Shown here: piece by piece, positions 1 to 10,559 of the stretch
Position numbering within the stretch: the stretch's first letter is position 1
How the letters are laid out: each line of letters opens with the position of its first letter
Source: Gammaproteobacteria bacterium
GTDB taxonomy: Bacteria; Pseudomonadota; Gammaproteobacteria; Steroidobacterales; XN24
Assembly: GCA_024640085.1 (NCBI GenBank)
Contig: JAHEFR010000028.1
Coordinates: 1-35,348 of the forward strand
Reading direction: 5' to 3'
Length of the DNA stretch: 35,348 bases
Position numbers and translations under genes: made by a program
Notes under the pieces: generated by a model
The model's database searches: none
Told to the model about the DNA's origin: nothing
What the model saw: the letters and a program-made list of their open reading frames with translations, nothing else

Positions 1-671
1 TAAACAGCATTCTAGAAATATTGTTATGAATGTCACGTAACTACATGAACTAGATATACCAATAGCTCATTCCAGAACGTCACTTCTGGTCCAGAATCAA
101 GGGCATTCCGCTGGATTTTTGCGGCGACATCGGCAAGTGATATGGAGTGGCCTCAGAACCTACATTTGAAACAGGCATTTGCGACGATTTCTAAATGTCG
201 GTTCTACTACCGGTGAGGCAGCCTGACGGCAGGTTCCGGCAGCGCGGCGAGGGTTGAGCTGGCTTCGATTATGGTCCCGCCTCGACGGCTGCCACTTGAA
301 CCCCGCCCTGCAACACGTCCTCCTCGTCATGAAGGACCTTCCAGCTCCTTATCGCCTGCCATTGAGGTGGCCCGAAAAAACCAGAGCCAGAGCAGGAAGC
401 ATTCACCAGCTATCGGGATGTGCACGGGTTTCAATGCCGCGTCCAATGCTTCAGGCCCGCCAACTGAGTGTTTCGAATGCCGGTTGGGTGGGCGAACTCT
501 GAAAGCACGCAGGCACCTTCTCTGGCCTCCCACGCCCACCAGAGACTTGATGCACTTCCCGGAGGTTATTTTCACGGAAGAGAAATCGCCCTGCTCGCGG
601 CTATTTCCGGAAGAGCGGTTTGGCGAACTGGTCAGCTGGAGCGAATAGGGCCCGGACGGAATTTCCCTTCG
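1..671. other. Intergenic region, no convincing gene
   Basis: I see no reading frame here with a recognisable domain or convincing start. The open frames overlap one another on both strands and run into the antisense of frdB. The first roughly 200 bases are more AT-rich than the rest of the window. They hold a short cluster of TTCTRG/CYAGAA half-sites: TTCTAGAA at 10-17 and CCAGAA-N6-TTCTGG at 72-89, followed by another CCAGAA at 91-96. No T-tailed terminator was recognised just beyond the frdB stop. Confidence 0.5.
72..96. repeat. Inverted repeat CCAGAA-N6-TTCTGG with a third half-site
   Basis: Perfect 6-base arms at 72-77 and 84-89 surround a 6-base spacer, and a direct copy of CCAGAA follows at 91-96. 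The arrangement resembles a regulator-binding site. No adjacent gene in the window is clearly its target, so any function is unknown. Confidence 0.35.
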
Positions 672-1412
672 TCAGCCCTTCTTGCGGGCCAGGAAGGCGC
701 TCCCCAGGGCGCGCCGCCGCAGATACGCGTATACCTCGAGCAGCGGAAGCTCTTTCGGACAGACATCCGCGCAGGCCATGAGCCCGATACATCCGAACAC
801 GCCGTCGTCGCTGGAGACAACCTCGAACCACTCGTCGTCATTGCGGGCGTCGCGGGGATCCATCATGAAGCGGGCGATCCTGTTCATCCCGGCCGGTGCG
901 ACGAAAGCGGGTTTGACGTTGGCGACGCCGCAACTGGCCACGCAACACCCGCACTCGATGCATCGATCGGACTCGTAGATGGCCTGGGCCAGGTCGTCAT
1001 CCATCCGGTCTTCCAGGGCACCCGGATCGAAGGGTGCGCGCTCGTGCACCCAGGCCTCGACCCGCTCGGCCATGGACCGGAACCACGTGCCGGTATCCAC
1101 GGACAGGTCGCCGATGAGCTTGAAGGCCGGCAGGGGATGCAGCCTGACCTTGTCCTCGAGATCCGAGGTCAGGGTCTTGCACGCCAGGGTAGGCCGCCCG
1201 TTGACCATCATGCCGCAGGAACCGCACACCGCTGAACGGCAAGAGAAATCGAACTGCAAGCTGGTGTCCTGTTCCTCGCGGATACGGTTCAGGGCGCGGA
1301 AGAGCGTCATATAGGGCTCCTCCGTCAGCTTGAACGTCTGCAGGTGCGGGGTGGACTCCGGGTCCTGGGGATTGAACCGGAATATCTCGAAAGTGAGTTC
1401 CCTGGCTGCCAT
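672..1412 (-). CDS. frdB: Fumarate reductase / succinate dehydrogenase iron-sulfur subunit
   Basis: Electron-transfer subunit carrying three iron-sulfur clusters between the cytochrome b subunit and the flavoprotein. The 246-residue protein shows a plant-type [2Fe-2S] site (C58, C63, C66, C78). The ferredoxin-like half has C151, C154, C157 and C218 followed by Pro for [4Fe-4S], and C161, C208 and C214 for [3Fe-4S]. As I recall the Wolinella succinogenes FrdB numbering, the [4Fe-4S] and [3Fe-4S] ligands match it exactly. The ATG lies 3 bases after the frdA stop, so it is the last gene of a C-A-B operon. Sequence alone does not fix whether the complex mainly reduces fumarate or oxidises succinate. 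Confidence 0.95.
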   Translation of the reverse strand: MAARELTFEIFRFNPQDPESTPHLQTFKLTEEPYMTLFRALNRIREEQDTSLQFDFSCRSAVCGSCGMMVNGRPTLACKTLTSDLEDKVRLHPLPAFKLIGDLSVDTGTWFRSMAERVEAWVHERAPFDPGALEDRMDDDLAQAIYESDRCIECGCCVASCGVANVKPAFVAPAGMNRIARFMMDPRDARNDDEWFEVVSSDDGVFGCIGLMACADVCPKELPLLEVYAYLRRRALGSAFLARKKG

Positions 1413-1415
1413 GTG

Positions 1416-3392
1416 TCAGTGCCCCCCGCCGATCTTGCCAAGGCCCGCCCGTTCCTCGGCGTCGCGCCACGCCCCGGGTCTCAGATGGGTGCCGACAGGC
1501 TCCACCGGATCGAGCATGCCGTGGCCGCGCTGGCCTTCCACAACCCCGGCGTTGTATTCCTCCAGTGTTCCGGTCATCTCGACCCGCTTCGCCTGTCCGT
1601 AGCCCCGGTCTCCCGGCGGCAGGTCCAGGAACCCGACTGGCTCGTACTCAAAGCTGGGAGCCTCATCGTCCCTGCCCCACCGGACCAGCGTGCGGCTCAG
1701 CCAGTTAGCGTCGTCCCGCTCCGGGAAATCGGTCCGGCAATGGGCGCCGCGGCTCTCCTTTCTGGCCAGCGCCCCCATGGCGGTGATCAGCGCCAGCTTC
1801 GCCATGCCCTTGAGACGCAGCGCGAATGACAGCTCGGGGTTGGGCCCCGGGGCCCGGCAGGTCAGTACCGCCGCGTCCACCTGGTCGTGCAGGCGGCGGA
1901 GTTCGACCACCGCCTCCTCCAGCTCGGCGCCGGTGCGGAAGATGCCGACCTTATTGATCATCACCTCGCCGATGGCGTCGCGGATCTTGTAGACGCTGGG
2001 CCCCTCGCCGCTACGCGCCATCCAGCCGTCGATACGCTGCTGCACGCTGGCAAGGAACTCGTTTGCCAGGCTGATCGGAATGTCGATTTCGACGCCACCG
2101 GCATGGCTGGCGACCGTGCGACCGACGATCCGGCCGGCGACGATGGTCTCCGCCAGGCTGTTGCCCCCCAGGCGATTGAAGCCGTGCATGTCCCAGCAGG
2201 CTGCCTCGCCGGCGGCGTAGAGCCCGGCCAGGCTGTAGGCTTCGCCGTCCTTGTTGACCCGCACTCCGCCCATGGAGTAGTGCTGACTCGGACGCACCGG
2301 TATGAGGTCTTCCCAGGGCTTGATGCCGAGGAAGTCGCGGCAGATCTCATAGACCTCGCGCAATTTGGTGGTCAGGTGTTCCTCGCCCAGGTGCCTGAGG
2401 TCGAGCCACAGATGCGGTCCGGCCGGGTGATCCACCCCCTTGCCGTCCAGGATCTGCTGCATCATGTGGCGGGACACGACGTCGCGGCTGGCCAACTCCT
2501 GCTTGGCCGGCTCCAGTTCCACCATGAACCGCTCCATGGCGTTGTTGAGCAGGTAGCCGCCGTCGCCGCGGCAGCCTTCGGTCACCAGGATCCCGCTTGG
2601 CCACAGGCCGGTCGGATGAAACTGCACCGCTTCCATGTTCCCCAGCGGCACTCTTCCCGTGTCCAGGGCCAGGGACGCTCCGGTGCCCTCGTTGATGGTC
2701 GCGTTCGTCGTGTACTGGCCGTAGATGCGGCCATAGCCGCCGGTGGCGATGACGGTGCACTTGGCCAGGATCACGCCGAGGCTGCCGGTACGCAGGCAGC
2801 GCGTGACCGCGCCCCAGCAGCGCCGCCCGTCGTGGATGAGCGCCAGGGCTTCGGTGCGATCCTTCACCTGAACGCCGAGTCTCACCACCTCGCCGTCCAC
2901 GGCGTACAGCGCCGCATGCCCGGTGCCGGCAGCCGCATAGCAGGCCCGCCACTTGGCGGTGCCGCCGAAATCCCGGTGCATGATGAGCCCGGCATTTTCT
3001 TCCGGCTCGTCGATGACCACCCTCTCGCCCTTGATGTGGTACTGGTTCGGCCCCGGACGCAACCGTGTCCAGGGGACACCGAAATGGGCCAGCTCCCGGA
3101 CCGCGATGGGCGCGCTGTCGGCGAACATCCTGACCACTTCCTGGTCCGCGCCCCAGTCGGAGCCGCGAACCGTATCCAGGAAATGCAGGTCCGGGCTGTC
3201 CCCGGCGGCCTTGACGCAGTTGCCGAGGGCCGCCTGCATACCGCCCTGGGCGGCGCAGCTATGGCTCCTGCGGGGCGGGACCAGCGAGATGATGGTGACC
3301 TCGTGGCCCGCGCCGGCGGCCTCCATGGCGCACCGCTCCCCGGCCAGCCCGCCGCCGATGACGAGAACGTCAGTTCGCGCGATATCCGACAC
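1416..3392 (-). CDS. frdA: Fumarate reductase / succinate dehydrogenase flavoprotein subunit
   Basis: Catalytic subunit interconverting fumarate and succinate with covalently bound FAD. I place the start at a GTG (3390-3392) because the dinucleotide-binding motif VIGGGLAG follows within ten residues, a GGGGG ribosome site precedes it, and it sits 2 bases after the frdC stop. Upstream in-frame sequence is antisense-like. The resulting 658 residues match the roughly 656 of Wolinella FrdA. Visible features are the SHS-AAQGG flavinylation site (H44), HPTG at 259-262, RGDGG at 275-279 and SRD at 302-304, where R303 likely equals the proton-donating arginine. It is cytoplasmic, docked on FrdC through FrdB. 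Confidence 0.95.
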   Translation of the reverse strand: MSDIARTDVLVIGGGLAGERCAMEAAGAGHEVTIISLVPPRRSHSCAAQGGMQAALGNCVKAAGDSPDLHFLDTVRGSDWGADQEVVRMFADSAPIAVRELAHFGVPWTRLRPGPNQYHIKGERVVIDEPEENAGLIMHRDFGGTAKWRACYAAAGTGHAALYAVDGEVVRLGVQVKDRTEALALIHDGRRCWGAVTRCLRTGSLGVILAKCTVIATGGYGRIYGQYTTNATINEGTGASLALDTGRVPLGNMEAVQFHPTGLWPSGILVTEGCRGDGGYLLNNAMERFMVELEPAKQELASRDVVSRHMMQQILDGKGVDHPAGPHLWLDLRHLGEEHLTTKLREVYEICRDFLGIKPWEDLIPVRPSQHYSMGGVRVNKDGEAYSLAGLYAAGEAACWDMHGFNRLGGNSLAETIVAGRIVGRTVASHAGGVEIDIPISLANEFLASVQQRIDGWMARSGEGPSVYKIRDAIGEVMINKVGIFRTGAELEEAVVELRRLHDQVDAAVLTCRAPGPNPELSFALRLKGMAKLALITAMGALARKESRGAHCRTDFPERDDANWLSRTLVRWGRDDEAPSFEYEPVGFLDLPPGDRGYGQAKRVEMTGTLEEYNAGVVEGQRGHGMLDPVEPVGTHLRPGAWRDAEERAGLGKIGGGH

Positions 3393-3394
3393 CG

Positions 3395-4195
3395 TCAACC
3401 CCCGAGAAGAAATGCCAGTGGCGGCGGAATCACACTGGCCAGCACCAGGAGCACGACCGCTCCCAGGCCGATGAAGAACCAGAACAGGAACTTTTCGATC
3501 CTGGTCAGCATGTCGCGGGTAAGTCTTGATCCCACGCCCCACTTCACGGCCAGTCGATAGAGCCCGATCCCGGCATGGAATTCGACACAGACCAGCAGGA
3601 CCCCGTAGACCCATACCAGGCCGGCCGTGGTCCTCGCGATCGAGGTGGAGGCTTCGATGCCCATGCGGTCACCGAAAAGCGGCGTCAGGATGTCCATGCC
3701 CATCAGGACCAGGTGGAAGCTGCCGAGCACCAGCATCACCATTCCCGTGCGGACCTGCCATATCCACAGCCACGACTCCACGTGGGGCTTGAGCGGCAAT
3801 TCCTCGCCGGTACTGCGCCACTGCCCGGATGCGGCACGGAGTTCCTTGCCGAGGGCAAAGAAACGACGCCGTTCCTTCAACTGGGCCGGAATCTTGCGGC
3901 TGGCGAGCGCGGCGTGCAACACGAACAGGAACAGGATGATGAACACTGTCGGCTGGGCTATGTAGGTCACTTCGAGGCCCTCGGCCAGCCAGTTGAATCC
4001 CCGATCGCCCAGCAAAATCGAGCCCACGAAGAACATGTGACCCCACATGAACAGGGCCAGCATGAGGCCGCTCAATCCGCTGACGAGTTCGTAAGCGAGC
4101 TGGCGGCGCGCCTCGGCACGGGTCAGGCGCGGGCCCGGCCCCGGTCCGGCCTCCCGGACGGCCCCGGAGCGAAGGACGTCGACGGCTTTGTCCAT
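3395..4195 (-). CDS. frdC: Dihaem cytochrome b subunit of quinol:fumarate reductase
   Basis: Membrane anchor with five predicted helices that oxidises menaquinol and passes electrons to FrdB. The 266-residue protein has four histidines positioned as the ligands of two b haems: H53, H94, H161 and H207. E75 and E205 (the latter two residues before H207) align by spacing with the glutamates known in Wolinella FrdC as C66 (menaquinol site) and C180 (transmembrane proton or E-pathway). The single large dihaem subunit separates it from the two-small-subunit FrdCD of E. coli. First gene of frdCAB, divergent from pckA with 249 bases between the two starts. Confidence 0.93.
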   Translation of the reverse strand: MDKAVDVLRSGAVREAGPGPGPRLTRAEARRQLAYELVSGLSGLMLALFMWGHMFFVGSILLGDRGFNWLAEGLEVTYIAQPTVFIILFLFVLHAALASRKIPAQLKERRRFFALGKELRAASGQWRSTGEELPLKPHVESWLWIWQVRTGMVMLVLGSFHLVLMGMDILTPLFGDRMGIEASTSIARTTAGLVWVYGVLLVCVEFHAGIGLYRLAVKWGVGSRLTRDMLTRIEKFLFWFFIGLGAVVLLVLASVIPPPLAFLLGG

Positions 4196-4270
4196 TGTTC
4201 TCTCCGCCTCCTCTGGGGCATATCCTGCCCGATTGCGGGCTCCCGCGAAACCCTACCTTCGGTGGGGGCT

Positions 4271-4300
4271 GTGCCAGCCTCCGAGGTCTATTATCATAAT
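4271..4300 (+). promoter_or_regulatory. Candidate promoter for pckA
   Basis: In an otherwise GC-rich gap, GTGCCA (4271-4276) and CATAAT (4295-4300) are spaced 18 bases apart and could serve as -35 and -10 elements. The leader to the pckA ATG would be about 138 bases. The same AT-rich patch reads TATGAT on the other strand and could also serve frdC. Only the -10 match is good. Confidence 0.3.
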
Positions 4301-4444
4301 GGTTTTCGCGATGTCCCCGGCGCCAATCGGCGCGGGGGAATCTGCGCAAAGCTAGGAGCAGCAGCGGGGGTCCCGGCCGACGTACCGTCCCGCCGCTGCC
4401 AGGAAGACGCGAGGTCCGGTCGCGCCAAGCTGGAGATTGTTTCC

Positions 4445-6034
<1,590 letters not shown>

Positions 6035-6176
6035 CGGCCCACCCTGCCCTCCCGTCATAGTCCATCCAGGGCGCGGAACCATGGCCGAATGAGCCGGTCA
6101 TGGTGCCAGCGTGGCCACTGTTCCGATCTCCCGCAGGCTAATGTGGGGCGTTAAGCCGCGCTGGGATATTCAGCAG

Positions 6177-6213
6177 ATAGACATTTATTATCAATAAGTT
6201 AATAAATATCTAT
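6177..6213. repeat. AT-rich stem-loop between convergent pckA and aldo/keto reductase genes
   Basis: Arms 6177-6189 and 6201-6213 pair at 12 of 13 positions (one C/A mismatch) around an 11-base loop. The patch is almost pure AT in a GC-rich genome and lies between the ends of two convergent genes. It could be a weak bidirectional terminator or a protein-binding site. The lack of GC pairs and of a clean T-run makes an ordinary Rho-independent terminator doubtful. Confidence 0.45.
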
Positions 6214-6233
6214 ATATAGGGACATCTATATTA

Positions 6234-7148
6234 CTACCCTGCCTGAAGGATAAACTGGCGCATTTGCTCGCGCTGAGCCTCGTCTGGCAGCGGTCCAAAA
6301 CCGGCGCCGAGGTTGTCGATCATATGGCGCGGTTTGGAGGTCCCCGGAATGGCGCAGGTGACCGCGGGATTGGACAGCACCCACTTGAGACAGAACTGGC
6401 CCCAGCTGTGAATCGCCAGTTCACCTGCCCATTCCGGCAACGCCAGCCCTCGTGTCATGCTGAAGACGGCGCCATTTTCGTAGGGGCGATTGACCAGCAC
6501 CGCGATACCCTTCTCGGCCGCCAGCGGCAGCAGCCGCTCTTCCGCCGCTGGAGTGAGGATCGAATAGTTCAGCTGCACGAAATCCAGGGCTTCGCTGTTC
6601 ATGACCGATTCCAGGGCCGGATAGGCGTCGACCCGGTAATGGGTGATGCCCAGGTAGCGGATCCTGCCCTGATCCTTCCACGCGCGGAGGGTCCCAATGT
6701 GGGATTCCCAGTCCAGCAGGTTGTGGATCTGCATCAGGTCGATGACCTTGACCCGAAGCAACCGCATAGACTCCTCCATCTGCTTGATGCCGGAAGCGCC
6801 GCCGCTGGTCCAGACCTTGGTTGCCAGGAACATGCGCTGGCGCAGATCCCCGTCGGAAACCAGGTCGCCGACCACCTCCTCGGCCCGACCGTACATGGGG
6901 GACGTGTCCACCACGCTGCCTCCGTCTGCGACCAGCGCCGCCAGTACATCCTTTAGCGGTGCCCTCGATGCGGGACTGTCGTCTACGTCGAAAACCCTGG
7001 ATGTGCCAAGTCCGATAGATGGCAGTGACTCGCCGGACGACGGGATGGGGCGCCTGAGAAGCGTCCTGCCCTCCGCCGCCCACGCTTCCGGAAGCATGGC
7101 GCAGCCGGCCAGTCCGCCAAGCAATTTAAGAACCGTCCTTCGATCCAT
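6234..7148 (-). CDS. Aldo/keto reductase with Tat-type signal
   Basis: NAD(P)H-type oxidoreductase of the aldo/keto reductase superfamily, probably exported folded through the Tat system. From the ATG at 7148 the protein has 304 residues and begins MDRRTVLKLLGG, a twin-arginine motif with a hydrophobic stretch and a likely cleavage near AWA-A (about residue 25). The catalytic tetrad can be placed at D81, Y86, K111 and H142. A longer TTG-started form from 7220 would overlap the upstream gene and bury the signal, so I prefer the ATG. It follows the NTP/NDP-type transporter by 17 bases. The substrate is unknown. Confidence 0.88.
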   Translation of the reverse strand: MDRRTVLKLLGGLAGCAMLPEAWAAEGRTLLRRPIPSSGESLPSIGLGTSRVFDVDDSPASRAPLKDVLAALVADGGSVVDTSPMYGRAEEVVGDLVSDGDLRQRMFLATKVWTSGGASGIKQMEESMRLLRVKVIDLMQIHNLLDWESHIGTLRAWKDQGRIRYLGITHYRVDAYPALESVMNSEALDFVQLNYSILTPAAEERLLPLAAEKGIAVLVNRPYENGAVFSMTRGLALPEWAGELAIHSWGQFCLKWVLSNPAVTCAIPGTSKPRHMIDNLGAGFGPLPDEAQREQMRQFILQAG

Positions 7149-7165
7149 ATCCACGGCACTGTACT

Positions 7166-8515
7166 TCAAACCGGTCTCTCCGAGGCAGTCCTCGACGTTC
7201 CCGCCGCTCGACGGCCGCAATCGGGGCCGATCACATCGCCAGAGCGCGCCTTATATTTCCTGCCGAGATAGACAGCCACGACGACCCACGTTGCACTGAG
7301 CCCAGCTCCGACCAATGCAACCGCTCCGAGTCCGAGCCCGAACATGGTGGTGAGCGCCGTGAAAACCCACGCGGTGGCGGCGTCACCCCCCCGGTAGACC
7401 ACGATATCGATCACGCTCTTGGCCTTGAAACGGGTCTCCCGGTCGACCACCGTGAACAGCATCTCCCGCCCGGGGCGGGTCACGGCATAATTGCCCGCCC
7501 GGCGAACGATCTGCAGGGCGATGACAACACCGATCATGGGCGAAATCGCCAGCGCCAGCATCCCGGCCACGATAAGCACGGGCACGATGGCGAGGGTCAC
7601 GGTAAGCCCGAAGCGCGTGGTGAGGCGGCCGGTGCCGAACATCGCGGTTAGGATAGCGAGGACATTGACGGCCAGATCCATGCCCCCCCAAACCCGTACC
7701 CTAGACGCTTCGTCCAGGCCCGCCAGCAGGTTCTTCATCTCGAAATACACGAAGGTGCTGATAGCCGTGTACAGGAAGATGAAAAGCCCGATGGCAAGCA
7801 GATACGGGCTGCGCAGGAACAGGGAAAACCCGGCAAAGGGATTGCCGCCGATGGCAGTCTGCACCGCACTAGCCCGGTCCGCCCGAGACCCGGACGTGGT
7901 GCGGCCCGATTCAAGGTAGCTGATGATAAAGACCGGGAGAACCAGCAGGCCGGCGGACAGCACGATCAGCCTGGACGGGCCCAGGACTCCGACCAACACG
8001 ACCGCCAGCATCGGCCCGAGGATGGCGCCAATGCTGGCGCCAGCGGCGATAAAACCGAACAGCCGCTGAGCCTGATCCCTGCTGAAGACGTCGGCCATGT
8101 AACTCCAGAATACGGAGACATGGAACAGGCTGAACACGCTGACCCAGACGTAGAATGCCTTGCGCATCCACGCGGGATCGTGACCTGTCTCTGAGAGAAA
8201 ATAGAACGCGACGAAAGAGCTCGCAAACACGGCATAGACCCCGGGTACCAGGCGGCGGAAGCGTATCTTTGAGCAAGCCAGGCCGTAGACGGCGACGGCC
8301 GCCAGGCTGAACAGGAAAGTCCCGGTGAACAGCGTGCTGAGCTCGGCATCGGTCCAGTCGCTGGACATGGCGTCCCGGATCGGGCGCAGGATGTAATAGG
8401 CCGCCATCAGGGTCAGCACGAACAGGAAGGAGAGCAGCGTCGCGCCCAGTTCCTCCGGCTCGATCCGCGCGGCGGCCCGGATCCCTCGCGCCAGCGCATT
8501 CCCTCGCTTGATCAA
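7166..8515 (-). CDS. NTP/NDP exchange transporter-like (Npt/MFS-type) membrane protein
   Basis: Polytopic inner-membrane protein of 449 residues with about eleven to twelve hydrophobic segments. Its N-terminal pattern (LFVLTLMAAYYILRPIRDAM, about residues 31-50) is typical of proteins annotated as ATP/ADP or NTP/NDP exchangers, a fold related to MFS transporters. The start is a TTG preceded by GGCGGAG at good spacing. It is the third gene of a run with a sensor kinase and LytTR regulator upstream and an aldo/keto reductase downstream, so the two-component system may control it. True nucleotide exchange is known from intracellular parasites and plastids. In a free-living cell the substrate is uncertain. 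Confidence 0.75.
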   Translation of the reverse strand: MIKRGNALARGIRAAARIEPEELGATLLSFLFVLTLMAAYYILRPIRDAMSSDWTDAELSTLFTGTFLFSLAAVAVYGLACSKIRFRRLVPGVYAVFASSFVAFYFLSETGHDPAWMRKAFYVWVSVFSLFHVSVFWSYMADVFSRDQAQRLFGFIAAGASIGAILGPMLAVVLVGVLGPSRLIVLSAGLLVLPVFIISYLESGRTTSGSRADRASAVQTAIGGNPFAGFSLFLRSPYLLAIGLFIFLYTAISTFVYFEMKNLLAGLDEASRVRVWGGMDLAVNVLAILTAMFGTGRLTTRFGLTVTLAIVPVLIVAGMLALAISPMIGVVIALQIVRRAGNYAVTRPGREMLFTVVDRETRFKAKSVIDIVVYRGGDAATAWVFTALTTMFGLGLGAVALVGAGLSATWVVVAVYLGRKYKARSGDVIGPDCGRRAAGTSRTASERPV

Positions 8516-8591
8516 GCCGGGACTCCGCCTGCCCGGAGCTGGCCCCGAGGCCGGATCGTCATGGGGATGGATTCGTTCAACGCGTGGATGC

Positions 8592-9401
8592 TCAGAGTTC
8601 CGGGATGAAATGCCGGATCCTGTCCTTGTAGTGGCGGCTCATCTTGAGTTCCACGTCGCCGTCGAGAACGAGGAAGAATTCTCCGTTGATGTGCGACCTG
8701 ACCTCTCGCACCCGGTCGATGTTGACGATGGTCGACCGGTGTACCCGCTGGAAGATGCGTGGATCGAGAACCTCCTCCAGCTTCTTCATTGTGCCGCGCA
8801 TGATGTGGGTTGTCCCATCAGCGTGGATGCACATGTAGTCCCCGGCTGCATCGATCCAGTCGATGGCCTCCATGGCGAGGCGCACAGTCTTGCCGCCGTC
8901 CTTGATCGGGAGCGTCTTCGGATAGCCCTGCCCGACCGCCTCCGCCCCGAGTTCGAGCAGATCTTCCAGAGAGACGTCCTCGACTCCGCTGATCTCGGCC
9001 ACCAGTTCCAGCAGCCGGGCGCGGTGGGCGAGCGCTTCCCGCTCGTCCCGGACGCTCCTGGCTCGCTCCAGCGCCTCCTGCAGCCGCTCGTCGTCAACGG
9101 GCTTCAGGAGGTAGTCCAGGGCATGAGCCTCGAACGCCTTGATGGCGAACTCGTCGAAAGCGGTGACGAAGACGACCAGGGGCATGTCCGGACCCTGGAT
9201 CTGCCGCAAGACGTCGAAGCCGCTCATCACCGGCATCTGGATATCGAGGAACAGCACATCGGGGCGAAGTTTCGCCGTTGCCTCCACGGCGTCCCTGCCA
9301 TTGCTGCATTGGCCGACGATCTCCACATCGTCGTAATGCTCCAGGCGCAGCACCAAGCCGCGTCGGGCCAGAGGTTCGTCGTCGACGATCAATGCACGCA
9401 T
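8592..9401 (-). CDS. LytTR-family response regulator
   Basis: DNA-binding response regulator of 269 residues. The receiver domain (about 1-120) shows the acidic pair VDDEP (6-10), the phosphoacceptor D53 in FLDIQMP, and a conserved LLKP near 105. The LytTR DNA-binding domain occupies about 165-269, with IDWIDAAGDYMCIH and FQRVHRSTIVNIDRV as characteristic strands. The ATG at 9401 gives the standard MRALIVDDEP start; in-frame sequence further upstream is antisense-like to the kinase gene. It lies 19 bases after the kinase stop. The resemblance is to the AlgR/LytR/YehT group, and the target genes are unknown. Confidence 0.93.
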   Translation of the reverse strand: MRALIVDDEPLARRGLVLRLEHYDDVEIVGQCSNGRDAVEATAKLRPDVLFLDIQMPVMSGFDVLRQIQGPDMPLVVFVTAFDEFAIKAFEAHALDYLLKPVDDERLQEALERARSVRDEREALAHRARLLELVAEISGVEDVSLEDLLELGAEAVGQGYPKTLPIKDGGKTVRLAMEAIDWIDAAGDYMCIHADGTTHIMRGTMKKLEEVLDPRIFQRVHRSTIVNIDRVREVRSHINGEFFLVLDGDVELKMSRHYKDRIRHFIPEL

Positions 9402-9420
9402 GACATACTCATCTCGAAGA

Positions 9421-10512
9421 TCATGTTTCGTAGGGGATGCCAATGATAACCCGCAGTCCGGAAGGCTGGGCCCGGGTGAGCTCCAGCGAGAAACTGTCGG
9501 CGTACATCTGGTGCAACCGCTCCCGGGTGTTCCTGAGACCCACGCCTCTCCCCTCCTGCGACCGTTCGTCGCCATTGAGACCCGGGCCGTTGTCCTCCAG
9601 TTCCATGACCAGCCTGCCCTGGATCACGTGGGCGGAGACGCGGATGCGCCCGCCCTCCTCCCGCGGCGCGATGGCATATTTGATGGCATTCTCGATGATG
9701 GGCTGGGTGATGAGGCTGGGGACGAGGGCCCGGGCGGCCTTCTCGCCGATGTCCAGCTCAAGCTCCAGCCGGTCCTGGAAACGGACCTTCTCAATATCCA
9801 GGTAGAGATTCAGGGATCTCAGTTCCTGTTCCAGGGACACCTTTTTCAGGGGATCGTTGTGCAGCGTGTAGCGAAGGAAATCGCTCAGGCGCGATACCGC
9901 CCGATTGGCCGTATCGTTATCCTGATCGAGGATAAGCGTCGAGATGGCGTTCAGCGTGTTGAAAAGGAAATGGGGATTGAGCTGATAGCGCAACATCTTG
10001 AGCTGGGCTTCATGGGCCAGGGCGTTGGCCCTCAGTGTCTGCTGGCGCTGGTCCTGAAGCATCTGGTAATACTTGATGCCGATGTAAAGGCCGGTCCAGC
10101 AGATGAAGACGTAGGTACTGGTCAGAGTCCCGTGGAGATACGCCAGCGGACTGTCCGGCACGTAGTCGAGCTTGTACAGCTTCCAGTAAATGAGGTTCTT
10201 GCCCACGGACCAGACCAGCCCCAGGCCGTAGCAGGCGGCCAGCCCGGTGGCGACGATCACCCGGGGCGGCCGTGTCCAGATAGCGCGGTACGTATAGCGG
10301 AGCAAGATCGAGAGCACAAAGCCCATCACCGCCCCACCGATCAGTAGCAGCAGGTAGGAAGACGGTTTCTCGTATGCCAGGGCACCGATATATGCGGCCG
10401 CAAAATAGGCACCCCAACCCATCGCCTGGAGCAGCCAGAACTGGCGCCCACGGCTCTGGGCCAGCCGGTCGAGGCCGCGTGCCAAGCCTGGCTGTACGAC
10501 GCTGGTGCTCAC
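9421..10512 (-). CDS. LytS/AlgZ-type sensor histidine kinase
   Basis: Membrane sensor kinase (363 residues) partnering the LytTR regulator encoded immediately downstream. About four hydrophobic segments fill residues 25-150. The His_kinase dimerisation motif YQLNPHFLFNTLNAIS places the phosphorylated histidine at H181. The ATPase half has the N-box PIIENAIKYA and the G-boxes DNGPGL and GVGLRNTRERL. No PAS, GAF or large periplasmic domain is present, so any signal is probably sensed in the membrane. The start is a GTG (10510-10512) with GGCGGA upstream. Alternative starts a few codons inward cannot be excluded. Confidence 0.92.
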   Translation of the reverse strand: MSTSVVQPGLARGLDRLAQSRGRQFWLLQAMGWGAYFAAAYIGALAYEKPSSYLLLLIGGAVMGFVLSILLRYTYRAIWTRPPRVIVATGLAACYGLGLVWSVGKNLIYWKLYKLDYVPDSPLAYLHGTLTSTYVFICWTGLYIGIKYYQMLQDQRQQTLRANALAHEAQLKMLRYQLNPHFLFNTLNAISTLILDQDNDTANRAVSRLSDFLRYTLHNDPLKKVSLEQELRSLNLYLDIEKVRFQDRLELELDIGEKAARALVPSLITQPIIENAIKYAIAPREEGGRIRVSAHVIQGRLVMELEDNGPGLNGDERSQEGRGVGLRNTRERLHQMYADSFSLELTRAQPSGLRVIIGIPYET

Positions 10513-10559
10513 TTTGCCATCCGCCCTCGGGCGCCGCGGCTCACGGGACGCGGCTGACC

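Noticed and set aside
1887-3560. Long plus-strand open frame (557 codons) over frdA
   Set aside because: It is antisense to frdA, which has full family motifs; high GC keeps the opposite frame open. It has no recognisable domain.
8508-9446. Plus-strand open frame opposite the LytTR regulator
   Set aside because: Shadow of a well-supported gene; no ribosome site or motif.
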